From Peribacillus sp044761985 (GTDB taxonomy: Bacteria; Bacillota; Bacilli; Bacillales; DSM-1321), in NCBI RefSeq assembly GCF_044761985.1, contig NZ_JBIWDK010000001.1, positions 620,001-684,000 on the forward strand: a DNA stretch of 64,000 nt, written 5' to 3'. Positions 51,897-60,875 of the stretch are shown here, one piece after another. The position numbers and the translations under genes were made by a program. Every line of letters begins with the position of its first letter. Within the stretch, counting starts at the first letter, position 1. The notes beneath the pieces were generated by a model. That model did no database searches, was not told the origin of the DNA, and worked only from the letters and a program-made list of their open reading frames with translations.

Positions 51897-51930
51897 AGGG
51901 GTCGAAACATATCAGGTTCGACCTTTCTTT
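51897..51930 (+). terminator. Terminator upstream of the yhxA-type gene
   Basis: GGTCGAA (51900-51906) pairs with TTCGACC (51917-51923), then TTTCTTTAT. It ends a transcript that starts before yhxA, since no annotated gene on this strand precedes it. Confidence 0.6.
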
Positions 51931-51957
51931 ATAGAATAGAAAGGGGTGCAGAGGATT

Positions 51958-53298
51958 ATGCAAGTTAAAAAAGAATTGAAGGATTTACAACAAATGGACG
52001 AAAAGTATATTTGGCATAATATGAAAGGTGCTGGACCAAATCCAGGAACGATGGTAGTTGAAAAAGGTAAAGGGGCTTGGATTACTGATATTGATGGAAA
52101 TCGTTATCTGGATGGAATGTCTGGTTTATGGTGTGTCAATGTAGGATATGGAAGGGAAGAACTTGCTGAAGCAGCTTATGAACAGTTAAAGGAACTTCCC
52201 TATTCTCCTTTAACGAATAGTCATATTCCAGCTATTAAACTGGCAGAAAAATTGAATGATTGGCTCGGCGGCGATTATGTAATTTTCTTTTCCAACAGTG
52301 GTTCAGAAGCGAATGAAGCAGCATTTAAGATTGCAAGGCAGTATCATCAGCAAAAAGGGGAACATGGCCGTTATAAATTCATTTCTCGTTACAGGTCCTA
52401 TCATGGGAATACAATGGGGGCGTTGGCAGCAACAGGTCAGGCACAGAGAAAATATAAATACGAACCGCTTGCTCCAGGTTTTCTTCATGTGACGCCTCCT
52501 GATTCATATCGAAATCCAGAGGACGAAAGTGGAGAGAAAAGTGCCTCTGAAATTGAACGTGCCATCACATGGGAATTGAGTGAAACTGTTGCTGCAGTTA
52601 TTATGGAACCAATCATTACAGGTGGAGGTATTCTTATGCCTCCAGAGGGGTATATGAAGAAGGTTAAAGATATTTGCGATAAAAATGGCGTTTTGCTGAT
52701 TTCAGATGAGGTGATTTGTGGTTTTGGTCGTACGGGTAAGAAGTTCGGTTTTATGAATTATGATGTACAGCCGGATATCATTACGATGGCAAAAGGGATT
52801 ACAAGTGCCTATCTTCCTTTATCCGCAACGGCTGTCAAACGGGAAATATATGAGGCATATGTAGGTACAGAAGATTATGACCGTTTTCGGCATGTAAATA
52901 CATTCGGTGGTAACCCTGCTTCTTGCGCACTCGCCTTAAAAAATATGGAAATCTATGAAAAAGAAAATTTGATTGAACGCTCGAAAGAACTAGGCCTTCG
53001 CCTTTTGCAGGATTTAGATGAAATGAAATCCCACCCTAATGTTGGTGACGTACGTGGTAAAGGCTTGTTAGTCGGAATTGAACTTGTGGAAGATAAGCAA
53101 ACGAAAAAACCGATTGAATTATCCAAAATCAATAAAATTATTGCTTCTTGCAAGGAAAATGGATTGATCATCGGCAAAAATGGCGATACGGTAGCAGGTT
53201 TTAATAATGTATTGACACTAGCACCCCCGTTAAGTATCACCGAAGAGGATTATTCTTTCATCGTAACAACCTTAAAGCGAACTTTAGCTGAGTTTTAA
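51958..53298 (+). CDS. yhxA: Class III (omega) aminotransferase, YhxA-like
   Basis: A 446-residue PLP enzyme of aminotransferase class III. SGSEANEAAFKIAR and the Tyr-His after it (YRSYHGNTMGALAATG) bind PLP; ISDEVICGFGRTGK supplies the Asp; and the Schiff-base Lys is in TMAKGITSAYLPLSA. It matches the B. subtilis YhxA size (450) and pattern. The donor and acceptor are unknown; relatives use beta-alanine, pyruvate or polyamines. ATG at 51958 is chosen; an in-frame GTG at 51946 overlaps the AAAGGGG. Confidence 0.87.
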   Translation: MQVKKELKDLQQMDEKYIWHNMKGAGPNPGTMVVEKGKGAWITDIDGNRYLDGMSGLWCVNVGYGREELAEAAYEQLKELPYSPLTNSHIPAIKLAEKLNDWLGGDYVIFFSNSGSEANEAAFKIARQYHQQKGEHGRYKFISRYRSYHGNTMGALAATGQAQRKYKYEPLAPGFLHVTPPDSYRNPEDESGEKSASEIERAITWELSETVAAVIMEPIITGGGILMPPEGYMKKVKDICDKNGVLLISDEVICGFGRTGKKFGFMNYDVQPDIITMAKGITSAYLPLSATAVKREIYEAYVGTEDYDRFRHVNTFGGNPASCALALKNMEIYEKENLIERSKELGLRLLQDLDEMKSHPNVGDVRGKGLLVGIELVEDKQTKKPIELSKINKIIASCKENGLIIGKNGDTVAGFNNVLTLAPPLSITEEDYSFIVTTLKRTLAEF

Positions 53299-53324
53299 AG
53301 ATAGAAACGGAAATGTATTAAGGC

Positions 53325-53359
53325 GGAACAGAAGATATCTCATTCTGTTCTTTCTTTTT
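53325..53359 (+). terminator. Terminator after the yhxA-type gene
   Basis: GAACAGAA pairs with TTCTGTTC around GATATCTCA, then TTTCTTTTT. Confidence 0.82.
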
Positions 53360-53387
53360 GTTTATTAGCCATTGGAAATGATATACT
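53358..53387 (+). promoter_or_regulatory. Sigma-A promoter of the small RNA candidate
   Basis: TTGTTT (53358-53363), 18 bases, TATACT (53382-53387). It directly follows the yhxA terminator. Confidence 0.5.
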
Positions 53388-53393
53388 ATAAAA

Positions 53394-53524
53394 AATATTT
53401 TGTTTAAGGGTGCTTAGCGTTAAGTTAGCTCTCTTGTAAAGTAAAGAGATACAGGCCATTTTTCTTTATTAAATTGATAGTTTCATAGCACTTCATTTGA
53501 ATGGAAGGGGCTATCAACTTTTTT
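53394..53524 (+). ncRNA. Candidate small RNA (about 130 nt) or structured leader
   Basis: Between the promoter at 53358-53387 and a terminator-like hairpin (TTGATAG 53474-53480, CTATCAA 53511-53517, then CTTTTTT) there is no ORF with an SD. Two smaller hairpins lie inside (CTTA/TAAG near 53415 and CTCTT/AAGAG near 53440). The outer stem encloses a second one (CTTCAT/ATGgAAG). It could be a free-standing sRNA, or an attenuated leader of the NUDIX gene 90 bases downstream. Confidence 0.4.
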
Positions 53525-53612
53525 GGTTTAAAAAAATGGTCTTTTTGGTACATAATAAAAGTATGTAGACAAGAACTAGAAAAATGATTAACTCTCAGAA
53601 GAGGTGTGGTTC

Positions 53613-54227
53613 ATGAACAATGAAGAAATAACGAAAAAATTAACTTTACATACGCCTGTTATTTTAGGCAGTGGGGACTTTGCAAAATATGCAGTTTTAG
53701 TACCGCTTATCGAAAAGGAGGATGGCATACACGTCCTGTTTGAAGAGCGCTCACATCAATTGAGAAGGCAACCGGGGGATATTTGTTTTCCTGGTGGAAG
53801 AATTGATCATCTTGATATGGATGAGCAGACGGCTGCCCTTCGTGAAACGTACGAAGAACTAGGTGTGGCAAAAGAGGATATATATAATGTATTTCCAATC
53901 GATTATCTTGTATCCCCTTTTGGGATGATTGTGTACCCATATGTGGGATTTATCCGAGGTGATCAACCATTGGCACCCAACCCATCTGAAGTCGAAACGG
54001 TCTTTACTGTTCCACTTTCGTTTTTCATGGAAAAGCCCCCAGAGATATATCATGTGAATTTTAAAGTCGAGCCATTAGAAAACTTTCCACACGATTTAGT
54101 TGTTGGTGGAGAGAATTATAAATGGCAACCAAGACAGACGAAAGAATATTTCTACCAATATGAAGGCCGTGTCATTTGGGGAATGACGGCAACCATACTT
54201 ACCCACTTTATTAAAATTCTACGTTAG
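53613..54227 (+). CDS. NUDIX hydrolase, CoA pyrophosphatase type (NudL-like)
   Basis: A 204-residue NUDIX protein. It carries the UPF0035 block (LFEERSHQLRRQPGDICFPGG) in split form just before the Nudix box, whose core is ALRETYEELGV. This combination marks CoA diphosphatases that cleave CoA to 4'-phosphopantetheine and 3',5'-ADP. ATG at 53613 has AGAGGTG upstream; a GTG at 53604 is in the SD. Confidence 0.86.
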   Translation: MNNEEITKKLTLHTPVILGSGDFAKYAVLVPLIEKEDGIHVLFEERSHQLRRQPGDICFPGGRIDHLDMDEQTAALRETYEELGVAKEDIYNVFPIDYLVSPFGMIVYPYVGFIRGDQPLAPNPSEVETVFTVPLSFFMEKPPEIYHVNFKVEPLENFPHDLVVGGENYKWQPRQTKEYFYQYEGRVIWGMTATILTHFIKILR

Positions 54228-54318
54228 ACCCTTCTAAAGCACCTTTTCTTTGTCAGTAAATCCAAATAAACTATATATATGGTAAAAAAACGGTTTTTGA
54301 TGAAGAGGGGGATGAGGG

Positions 54319-55116
54319 ATGAGATACACGATGAGACGATTGGAAATTGAACGAGAACAATCTATAGCAGAGCTTAAAAAATATAAAGTGAGCCATGAGT
54401 ACTATGATGAAATAAAAGATTTGAAAAGTCGGGAAATTTATTATCTTGGCGGTCCCCGGACTAGGGAACACTTAAACTCCTTGTTAAGAAGTTCTCATGT
54501 AAACCAGCCGAGTTACTCACCCCATCGTTTTTTATATCCATGGGTTGATCTTCAGGAAGATGGAAAGCTGAAAAGCTTGTATTCCGGTAAAGGTATGGAT
54601 CCTGTCGAAGTCATAGAAGCAGATTTTCGAGTTCTTGAACTGTTAACGAAAGGAAGTCAATCCTTTGAGGTTAATAGTATGTCTCTTAATTGTGAACATG
54701 TCGTTCCACAATCATGGTTTAGTAAAAAAGAACCTATGAGGGGGGACTTACATCATTTATTTGCCTGTGAGCCAACTTGTAATAGTAGCCGCGGGAATTC
54801 CCCTTATCATGACTTTGTGGACTATTCCCCAGAACCTCAAGTACGAGGGATAAAAGCCGGATGTGGCAAAGCTGAAAAAGGAAAATTTGAGCCTGAATAT
54901 GGAAAAGGAATCGTAGCGAGGGCCACTTTGTATTTTTTACTGCGATATGAAGGGATTATTGATCAAGAGAATATCGATATCAATCTATTATTGGACTGGC
55001 ATCATCGTTTTCCGGTTAACTTATATGAAAAACATCGTAATCAGGCCATATTCGAAGTACAAGGGAATCGCAACCCATTTATCGATTTCCCCGAAATGGC
55101 AGGTGAGTGGACTTAA
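54319..55116 (+). CDS. Endonuclease I family nuclease without signal peptide
   Basis: A 265-residue nuclease of the endonuclease I (EndA/Vvn) beta-beta-alpha-metal group. The metal-site segment is NCEHVVPQSWFSKKEP near 135, followed by DLHHLFACEPTCNSSRGN. Unlike the secreted relatives (EndA, B. subtilis YurI), the N-terminus is charged (MRRLEIEREQSIAELKK) and has no signal peptide, so it should be cytoplasmic. The ATG at 54319 follows GGATGAGGG. No obvious inhibitor gene is next to it. Confidence 0.83.
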   Translation: MRYTMRRLEIEREQSIAELKKYKVSHEYYDEIKDLKSREIYYLGGPRTREHLNSLLRSSHVNQPSYSPHRFLYPWVDLQEDGKLKSLYSGKGMDPVEVIEADFRVLELLTKGSQSFEVNSMSLNCEHVVPQSWFSKKEPMRGDLHHLFACEPTCNSSRGNSPYHDFVDYSPEPQVRGIKAGCGKAEKGKFEPEYGKGIVARATLYFLLRYEGIIDQENIDINLLLDWHHRFPVNLYEKHRNQAIFEVQGNRNPFIDFPEMAGEWT

Positions 55117-55213
55117 AAAGACGTTTGTTTTACGAACTAAAATATGTATGGACTTGATGTTAGGGTCTCTCTTGAATGTTATATTGAAAGAAGCCTACAG
55201 GATAATGAACTCA

Positions 55214-55261
55214 AAAAGGATTGAGCAGCTTCCACTGCCTCAATCCTTTTATTTTTTATAT
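55214..55261. terminator. Bidirectional terminator
   Basis: AAAAGGATTGAG (55214-55225) pairs with CTCAATCCTTTT (55239-55250), with an inner CAG/CTG, then ATTTTTT. It lies between convergent nuclease and lactonase genes. Confidence 0.88.
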
Positions 55262-55275
55262 GGTATGAAAAGGGT

Positions 55276-56331
55276 TTAAAGAAACTTCACGCAAACTGGG
55301 AATGGAACTTGGATATCTTTTTGAAGTAACGTTAATTTACCATTTATATCATTTCGAGAAAACAACGTCAAGGTCCCTGATTCCTCATTAGAGGCAACAA
55401 GGAACTTCCCACTAGGATCAAGGGCGAAGTCACGTGGCCAGTGTCCTTCTGTTGAAACTAATTCAACCAAGGTTAGTTTTCCGGTTTTTTTATCGGTTTG
55501 GAAGACAGCGATGCTATCATGCCCACGATTTGCTGCATAAACGAACTCCCCATCCGCAGATATGTGAATCGCACTTCCTTGATTGTTTTCACGGAAATTT
55601 TCTGGGACTGTCCGGATGGTTTGCAATTCTGAAAAACTTCCATTTTGGGAATCGTACGCCAATACAATGACTTCAGGTGCAAGTTCTGTCATAACATAAG
55701 CGATTTTTCCATTAGGGTGGAAGGTTAGGTGTCTTGGCCCGCTTCCAGGGGTGACTGCCAAACTATTAACTTTTTCCAATACTCCATTATGTATTCCATA
55801 TGTGTTTATTTGATCGATTCCAAGATCAACTACGGCAATGTATTTTTCATCAGGTGAAAAGCCTGCATAATGTGCATGTGCCTTTTCCTGACGCTCTTTG
55901 TTAGGTCCCATTCCGGTATGGCGTATCGTGGATGATACTGAAGCAGGTGTTGCGTCGGGGTTAAGTTTGTAAGCTTCGATAATCCCATCTCCGTAATTGG
56001 CTGTGACCAAAACATTTTTTTTGCTATCGATACTAATGTGGCAATAGGATCCATTAGGAGTTAGCTCCTTACCTAAGTAAGTAAGATCACCTGATCCTTC
56101 ATCAATAGAGTATGCAGCAACACCGCCGCTGCCGGCCTCTTTTAAGATGGCGTACAAATGTTGTTTGTCTTCACTAATCGTTACATAAGTAGGATCCTTT
56201 AATTCAGCAGCAAGGACGGGCGTTGTAATCTTCCCTTCGTTACTATCAAGTGTGAAACGATAAATGCCTTTACTGTCTCCTTTCGTATAAGTACCGATGT
56301 ATCCGGTAAAGGTTTGTTTCGGATTTTCCAT
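55276..56331 (-). CDS. pgl: Lactonase / 6-phosphogluconolactonase, YkgB-like
   Basis: A 351-residue seven-bladed beta-propeller of the lactonase family (E. coli YbhE/Pgl type). GYIGTYTKGDSKGIYRF at the start, GPRHLTFHPNGKIAYV near 195, and GHWPRDFALDPSGKFLVASN near 297 are its signatures. In B. subtilis YkgB is the 6-phosphogluconolactonase of the pentose phosphate pathway. The start ATG follows GGAGGGAAT. Confidence 0.88.
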   Translation of the reverse strand: MENPKQTFTGYIGTYTKGDSKGIYRFTLDSNEGKITTPVLAAELKDPTYVTISEDKQHLYAILKEAGSGGVAAYSIDEGSGDLTYLGKELTPNGSYCHISIDSKKNVLVTANYGDGIIEAYKLNPDATPASVSSTIRHTGMGPNKERQEKAHAHYAGFSPDEKYIAVVDLGIDQINTYGIHNGVLEKVNSLAVTPGSGPRHLTFHPNGKIAYVMTELAPEVIVLAYDSQNGSFSELQTIRTVPENFRENNQGSAIHISADGEFVYAANRGHDSIAVFQTDKKTGKLTLVELVSTEGHWPRDFALDPSGKFLVASNEESGTLTLFSRNDINGKLTLLQKDIQVPFPVCVKFL

Positions 56332-56473
56332 ATTGATTCCCTCCTAGAAAGATAATGAGTTTATTTTAACATACGATGAACTCATATATCTTTCCCCGAA
56401 TTTAATGGAGTTGAATCTTAATTAACAATAAAATTTTGCTGAAACAGAAAAAGGTACTCGTTTACTGAAGATT

Positions 56474-58237
56474 TTATATGGTTTCGATTTTTTTAGATGT
56501 ACTGGCTTGGTTTGATATATGTTGAAATGATGAAACTAAAAATAAGCCTTGTGTTGTTAATTTAATTTCAGGTATAACGGGAAGCGCTAAAAAAGCAAGC
56601 GTCAGGAATGGATTAAAGTGTCTGTTGGCACCAATCTTCAATAACGCGTGATTCATTTCCTTTAAGTTGTGTAAAACTTCCGCATACGTCCCTGTGCTCA
56701 TTAGTCCAGCAATCGGAAGAGGTAGGGAGGCAAGAGTTTTACCATCTTGGATAATGACTAATCCTCCCTGCATTCTTTTTATTTCCTCAGCAGCTACCAG
56801 CATATCCTGGTCATTCGTACCAGCGATAATTAAGTTGTGCGAGTCATGGGAAACCGTTGTGGCGATTGCACCTGATTGTAGGCCAAGACCCTTGACGATT
56901 CCAAGGCCGATTTTTTTTGTCTTTTGATGCCGTTCTATAACAGCAAGCTTTACGTGATCCATGGAGGGGGAAAATTGAAATAGGCCATTTTGATTGAGAG
57001 CGACCGGTTCGATTATATGTTTTGTAACTAGACTGTTCGGTATGATTTCAATAAGGTTGGCAAGGGCATTGTGTAACGTTATATGAAAATCTATATCTGA
57101 CAAATCTTGAAGGTGTACCGTCTGTGTTAATTCTTCCTCCAACTTGTTTTTCGGGGCTTCAGGGAAGTTCACTAACTGGCCATCTTTAGAAATTAGTTTG
57201 CCATCTTTAAAAACGGATTGAATTTGGATGGATTGGAGATCTTCGAATAATAGAAAGTCGGCTTTATATCCAGGTGCAATGGCACCATGTTCTCTTAACC
57301 CGAAGCATTCGGCGGCATTTATTGTTGCCATCTGAATCGCGGTCAGAGCGGGGATTCCTTCTTCTATGGCAATTCTGACATTGTGGTCAATGCTACCTTC
57401 AGTTACAAGATCATCTAGGTGGCGATCATCGGTGACGAATAAACAACGGCGGGAATTTTGTTCAGTAACGGCAGGGAGCAGATTTCGTAAGTCTTTTGCT
57501 ACAGTTCCCTCCCGAATCATAAGATACATTCCTTTCCGTAGTCGGTCTCTTGCTTCCTTTGCGGTGGTGCATTCGTGATCGGTTTGGATACCGGCAGCCA
57601 TATATACATTGAGTTGCTGTTCAGTAAGTCCGGCAGCGTGACCATCAATCTTTTTTTCATTCTTGTATGCATCGAGGATTTTTTGAATCATATCATCATC
57701 TGCATTGGATACGGCTGGGAAGTTCATCACTTCAGCTAAACCAAGCACCCGCGGATTTTTGTAAAAAGAATATAAGTCTTCACTTTTTAAAACAGCGCCC
57801 GCATCCTCGAAGTCAGTTGCCGGAACACAAGATGGCATCATAAAGTAAAAGTCGAAAGGGAGGTGATCCGATTGTTCAATCATATATTGTATCCCTTTCC
57901 TTCCTGATACATTGGCGATCTCGTGTGGGTCCGCCACGACGCAAGTTACTCCATGTAAAAGTAGAACTTTGGCCAGTTCAGAAGGCCGTACCATGGATGA
58001 TTCAATATGAACATGTCCGTCGATAAATGTAGGTGATACGTATTTACCTGCGGCATTTATTTCAGAGATTCCCTCGTAATTCCCAATACCTGCAATATAA
58101 CCATCTACTATAGCAACGTCGCCAGTATAAATTTCCCCATTGAATACATCAATGATTTTCCCATTTTTAATGACGTAATCAGCAGGTATTCTACCTGCTG
58201 CAACGTCCATTCTCTTTTTCATTAAGTGTGATTTCAA
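56474..58237 (-). CDS. ade: Adenine deaminase
   Basis: A 587-residue amidohydrolase deaminating adenine to hypoxanthine. Metal ligands FIDGHVHIESSM near 73, the Glu of LAEVMNFPAV near 170, KIDGHAAGL near 200 and DHECTT near 224, and FVTDDRHLDDL near 268 are all present, so the enzyme looks intact. The start is a TTG at 58237 with AGGAGG about 5-6 bases upstream. It lies 35 bases after guaD, forming a purine catabolism operon. Confidence 0.93.
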   Translation of the reverse strand: MKSHLMKKRMDVAAGRIPADYVIKNGKIIDVFNGEIYTGDVAIVDGYIAGIGNYEGISEINAAGKYVSPTFIDGHVHIESSMVRPSELAKVLLLHGVTCVVADPHEIANVSGRKGIQYMIEQSDHLPFDFYFMMPSCVPATDFEDAGAVLKSEDLYSFYKNPRVLGLAEVMNFPAVSNADDDMIQKILDAYKNEKKIDGHAAGLTEQQLNVYMAAGIQTDHECTTAKEARDRLRKGMYLMIREGTVAKDLRNLLPAVTEQNSRRCLFVTDDRHLDDLVTEGSIDHNVRIAIEEGIPALTAIQMATINAAECFGLREHGAIAPGYKADFLLFEDLQSIQIQSVFKDGKLISKDGQLVNFPEAPKNKLEEELTQTVHLQDLSDIDFHITLHNALANLIEIIPNSLVTKHIIEPVALNQNGLFQFSPSMDHVKLAVIERHQKTKKIGLGIVKGLGLQSGAIATTVSHDSHNLIIAGTNDQDMLVAAEEIKRMQGGLVIIQDGKTLASLPLPIAGLMSTGTYAEVLHNLKEMNHALLKIGANRHFNPFLTLAFLALPVIPEIKLTTQGLFLVSSFQHISNQASTSKKIETI

Positions 58238-58272
58238 AGAGACCTCCTCCTCATCTGGACTTAGGCTTATTG

Positions 58273-58740
58273 TCAGTATTCCACTTTAACTGCTTGAGAT
58301 TCCCATGTGCGGAATGGTAAATCATGGTCGGTGAAATCTATACGATGCATGGCGATGGAGCGGTTTTCCATTGGGATCGCAAGCTCTTGATAAATAAAAT
58401 CGTCATCAAACCCGATTTGAGCTGCATCTTGTTTTGTACAAGAATAATAGATTGCTTTAGGTCGTGCCCAATAAAGAGCACCAATACACATCGGGCACGG
58501 CTCACAACTAGTATAGATTTCACAATCTGTAAGCTGAAAGCTGTTCAGGTTTTTACAAGCATCGCGAATAGCTTGGATTTCAGCATGTGCAGTGGGGTCA
58601 AGCGCCGTAGTGACATTATTGCAGCCTCTTCCTATAATGACCCCATCTTTTACGATCACGGCTCCGAAAGGACCACCGTTTTGTTTCTTCACATTTTCAG
58701 TAGCCAGTTGCACTGCCATTTCCATAAATTTTATATTCAT
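58273..58740 (-). CDS. guaD: Guanine deaminase
   Basis: A 155-residue cytidine-deaminase-fold enzyme that turns guanine to xanthine. The zinc site is TAHAEIQAIRDAC (HAE) near 53 and CEPCPMCIGALYWA (PCxxC) near 83. B. subtilis GuaD is 156 residues. The start ATG follows AAGGGGTG. First gene of guaD-ade; a TnrA-like box lies just upstream, matching use of purines as nitrogen source. Confidence 0.92.
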   Translation of the reverse strand: MNIKFMEMAVQLATENVKKQNGGPFGAVIVKDGVIIGRGCNNVTTALDPTAHAEIQAIRDACKNLNSFQLTDCEIYTSCEPCPMCIGALYWARPKAIYYSCTKQDAAQIGFDDDFIYQELAIPMENRSIAMHRIDFTDHDLPFRTWESQAVKVEY

Positions 58741-58774
58741 CTAAAACACCCCTTCGACTTATATTTAAAATCTG

Positions 58775-58791
58775 TGTTATATTACATAACA
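58775..58791. promoter_or_regulatory. TnrA/GlnR-type box upstream of guaD
   Basis: TGTTATATTACATAACA matches the 17-base TnrA consensus TGTNANAWWWTNTNACA with one mismatch on either strand. It lies 35-51 bases before the guaD start codon. B. subtilis guanine deaminase is TnrA-dependent. The position relative to the likely -10 (TATAAG-like) is closer than usual for activation, so repression is also possible. Confidence 0.55.
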
Positions 58792-59014
58792 TGAAATTTA
58801 TATATAATATAACATATTTAGGAAATCGTTGAACGCATTTTTGAAAATAATTTTTTAAATGATTCATTCTTGAGAAATTTATTATGGAAGAAATAATAAG
58901 GGAGGTAAAAAGGATTATGTATTGCGAGTCATCTCGGTAAAATCGTGAATTCATCAACTTCTCCATTGTAGTTTTTTAAAAAGTTGTCCATCCCCGTTTA
59001 CATTTATACTTTTT

Positions 59015-59040
59015 TGAAACTTAATGAAAATTTGTTCGTA
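59015..59040 (+). promoter_or_regulatory. Sigma-W promoter of yknWXYZ
   Basis: TGAAAC (59015-59020), 16 bases, CGTA (59037-59040): an exact match to the sigma-W consensus. It lies 39 bases before the yknW start. The B. subtilis operon is a known sigma-W member. Confidence 0.85.
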
Positions 59041-59079
59041 GAATAAGTGTAAGTGAATTTAAGGAAGAGGTGTTTTTAT

Positions 59080-59754
59080 ATGGAAAAAAGGTTGGGAGAT
59101 TTAAATCAGGAGCAGATAAAGGGTCCTTCTTTGTTTGGAATGATTACAAGTCCTGTGGAACAATTCGAAAGAATCAAAAGCAAGCCAAAGATTTGGGTTC
59201 CAATGCTATTGATCACTTTACTTTTTTTAATTGGTACATATTTTTTAAGTCTATCATTAGACATCAATGAATTAATTGGGGAAGAAGTTCCTTCAGGGCA
59301 AGTTGAAATTGTTAAGATGGTTACTTTAGTTACCATGGTTATTACCGGTGTTCTTTCACCAGTGATATCGGTTCTAATTTCCAGTGCTGTTTTGCTAGCA
59401 GTGGCTAAAATCGCAAATTCAGAAGTGAGTTTTAAACAAATATTTTCAATGAAGACGTTTATTTATTTAATCACAGCTATAGGACTTTTTTTAAACGGAC
59501 TTATACGTTTGCTGATTGGTGGAAATCCTGAAGTGTATGTTACGAGTTTGGCAGGTTTACTGAACTCGGATTCTAAGATTTTGGGAGTCTTTGAGGTCTT
59601 TACCATCTGGGCCACTGTTTTGATGGCCATTGGTCTAAATAAAGTGGCGAACCTCTCTAAGGGAGTAGCTGTGACGATAGCTATTATTTTTTTCCTATTT
59701 CAAATAGGTATGGCGTTCATCGGTAGTTTATTCTCGGGAATTAGTGGCATGTAA
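59080..59754 (+). CDS. yknW: Yip1-family membrane protein YknW
   Basis: A 224-residue protein with five predicted helices and the Yip1 pattern (GPSLFGMITSPVEQFERIK, then PKIWVPMLL). In B. subtilis YknW interacts with and helps assemble the YknXYZ efflux complex, which protects against the SdpC toxin. ATG at 59080 has AGAGGTG upstream; an in-frame GTG at 59053 is disfavoured. It overlaps yknX (TAATG). Confidence 0.88.
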   Translation: MEKRLGDLNQEQIKGPSLFGMITSPVEQFERIKSKPKIWVPMLLITLLFLIGTYFLSLSLDINELIGEEVPSGQVEIVKMVTLVTMVITGVLSPVISVLISSAVLLAVAKIANSEVSFKQIFSMKTFIYLITAIGLFLNGLIRLLIGGNPEVYVTSLAGLLNSDSKILGVFEVFTIWATVLMAIGLNKVANLSKGVAVTIAIIFFLFQIGMAFIGSLFSGISGM

Positions 59755-60875
59755 TGAAAAAGATATGGATCATTATAGGAGTCAGTCTACTCATTGTAAT
59801 AATGGTCACTGTTAGCGTTTACCGGCAGGTTTTGGCTAAAGGACCATCGGTCTCGGTGATAGTTCCCAAAATGGAGGATATTTCTTCCACCATCATGATT
59901 CCAGGTAGTGTAGCGATGGAAAATCAACAGACGGTTTATTTCTCCACAGAAAAGGGAGAACTTAAAAAGGTTGAAGTCAAAGAAGGTCAGAAAGTGAAAA
60001 AAGGTGATCTTCTGCTGACTTATGAAAATCCTCAGTTAGAATCTGAATTAGAACAAAACAACCTATCAAAAGAATCTGCTTATTTGAAAATCAATCAGTT
60101 AAAAAGGCAGAAGGAACAACTTGAAGAAAAGGAAAAACAACTAAGTAAACAAGTTGGGGATGATAGAGCAGAAGAACAATTAAAACCAGAATTCGATCAA
60201 ATTGATACGGATACAAAATTAGCAGATATTGAGTTGAAACAGGTGCTTTTGAAGGAAAAACAGTTGAATGAACAGATACGGGATCTGAAAGTGGAGAGTA
60301 AGGTGGATGGTGTCGTGCTCACCGTAAGTAAACAGGTAGAGTCCTTAGCTGTAACAGGTACGGCTGAACCTCTTATCCAAATCGGCAATCTTGGTAACTT
60401 GCTAGTTTCAGGAGTTCTTTCTGAATACGACACATTGAAAATAAAGAAAGGGCAAAGTGTGAGTTTTAGTTCTGATGCCGTTGAGGATGAGAAGTGGAAA
60501 GGAGAAATTGTGAATATACATTCCCTTCCTCAGAAAACAGATCTCAGTCAAGGGAATTCCCAGGCTGTCCAATATCCTGTAACGGCTAAACTAATAAGTG
60601 AAACGGATGTTTTAAAGCCTGGTTTTCAGCTTTTCATGGAAATTGAAACAGATAAAAAGAAGGCATTTGTACTCCCAATGGATGCGATTATCGATGAGGG
60701 TGACCGTATGTTCGTCTATATGGTGGACGGGAAATTCGTAAAAAGGAAGGAAATAAAGCCTGGTATCATTTCCAGAGAAAAAATCGAAGTAATCAAAGGC
60801 ATAAACAAAAATGACCGAGTTGTTATCAATCCTTCGGAAAAGATTGAAGAAGGAATGGAAGTGACGGTTGAATGA
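59754..60875 (+). CDS. yknX: Membrane fusion protein YknX (MacA-like)
   Basis: A 373-residue adaptor. An N-terminal membrane anchor (about 4-24) precedes a lipoyl-like half (KGELKKVEVKEGQKVKKGDL), a helical hairpin (about 95-170, Q/E/K-rich), the second lipoyl half (VDGVVLTVSK) and beta-barrel domains. It pairs with YknYZ. The start codon overlaps the yknW stop; the end overlaps yknY (ATGA). Confidence 0.9.
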   Translation: MKKIWIIIGVSLLIVIMVTVSVYRQVLAKGPSVSVIVPKMEDISSTIMIPGSVAMENQQTVYFSTEKGELKKVEVKEGQKVKKGDLLLTYENPQLESELEQNNLSKESAYLKINQLKRQKEQLEEKEKQLSKQVGDDRAEEQLKPEFDQIDTDTKLADIELKQVLLKEKQLNEQIRDLKVESKVDGVVLTVSKQVESLAVTGTAEPLIQIGNLGNLLVSGVLSEYDTLKIKKGQSVSFSSDAVEDEKWKGEIVNIHSLPQKTDLSQGNSQAVQYPVTAKLISETDVLKPGFQLFMEIETDKKKAFVLPMDAIIDEGDRMFVYMVDGKFVKRKEIKPGIISREKIEVIKGINKNDRVVINPSEKIEEGMEVTVE

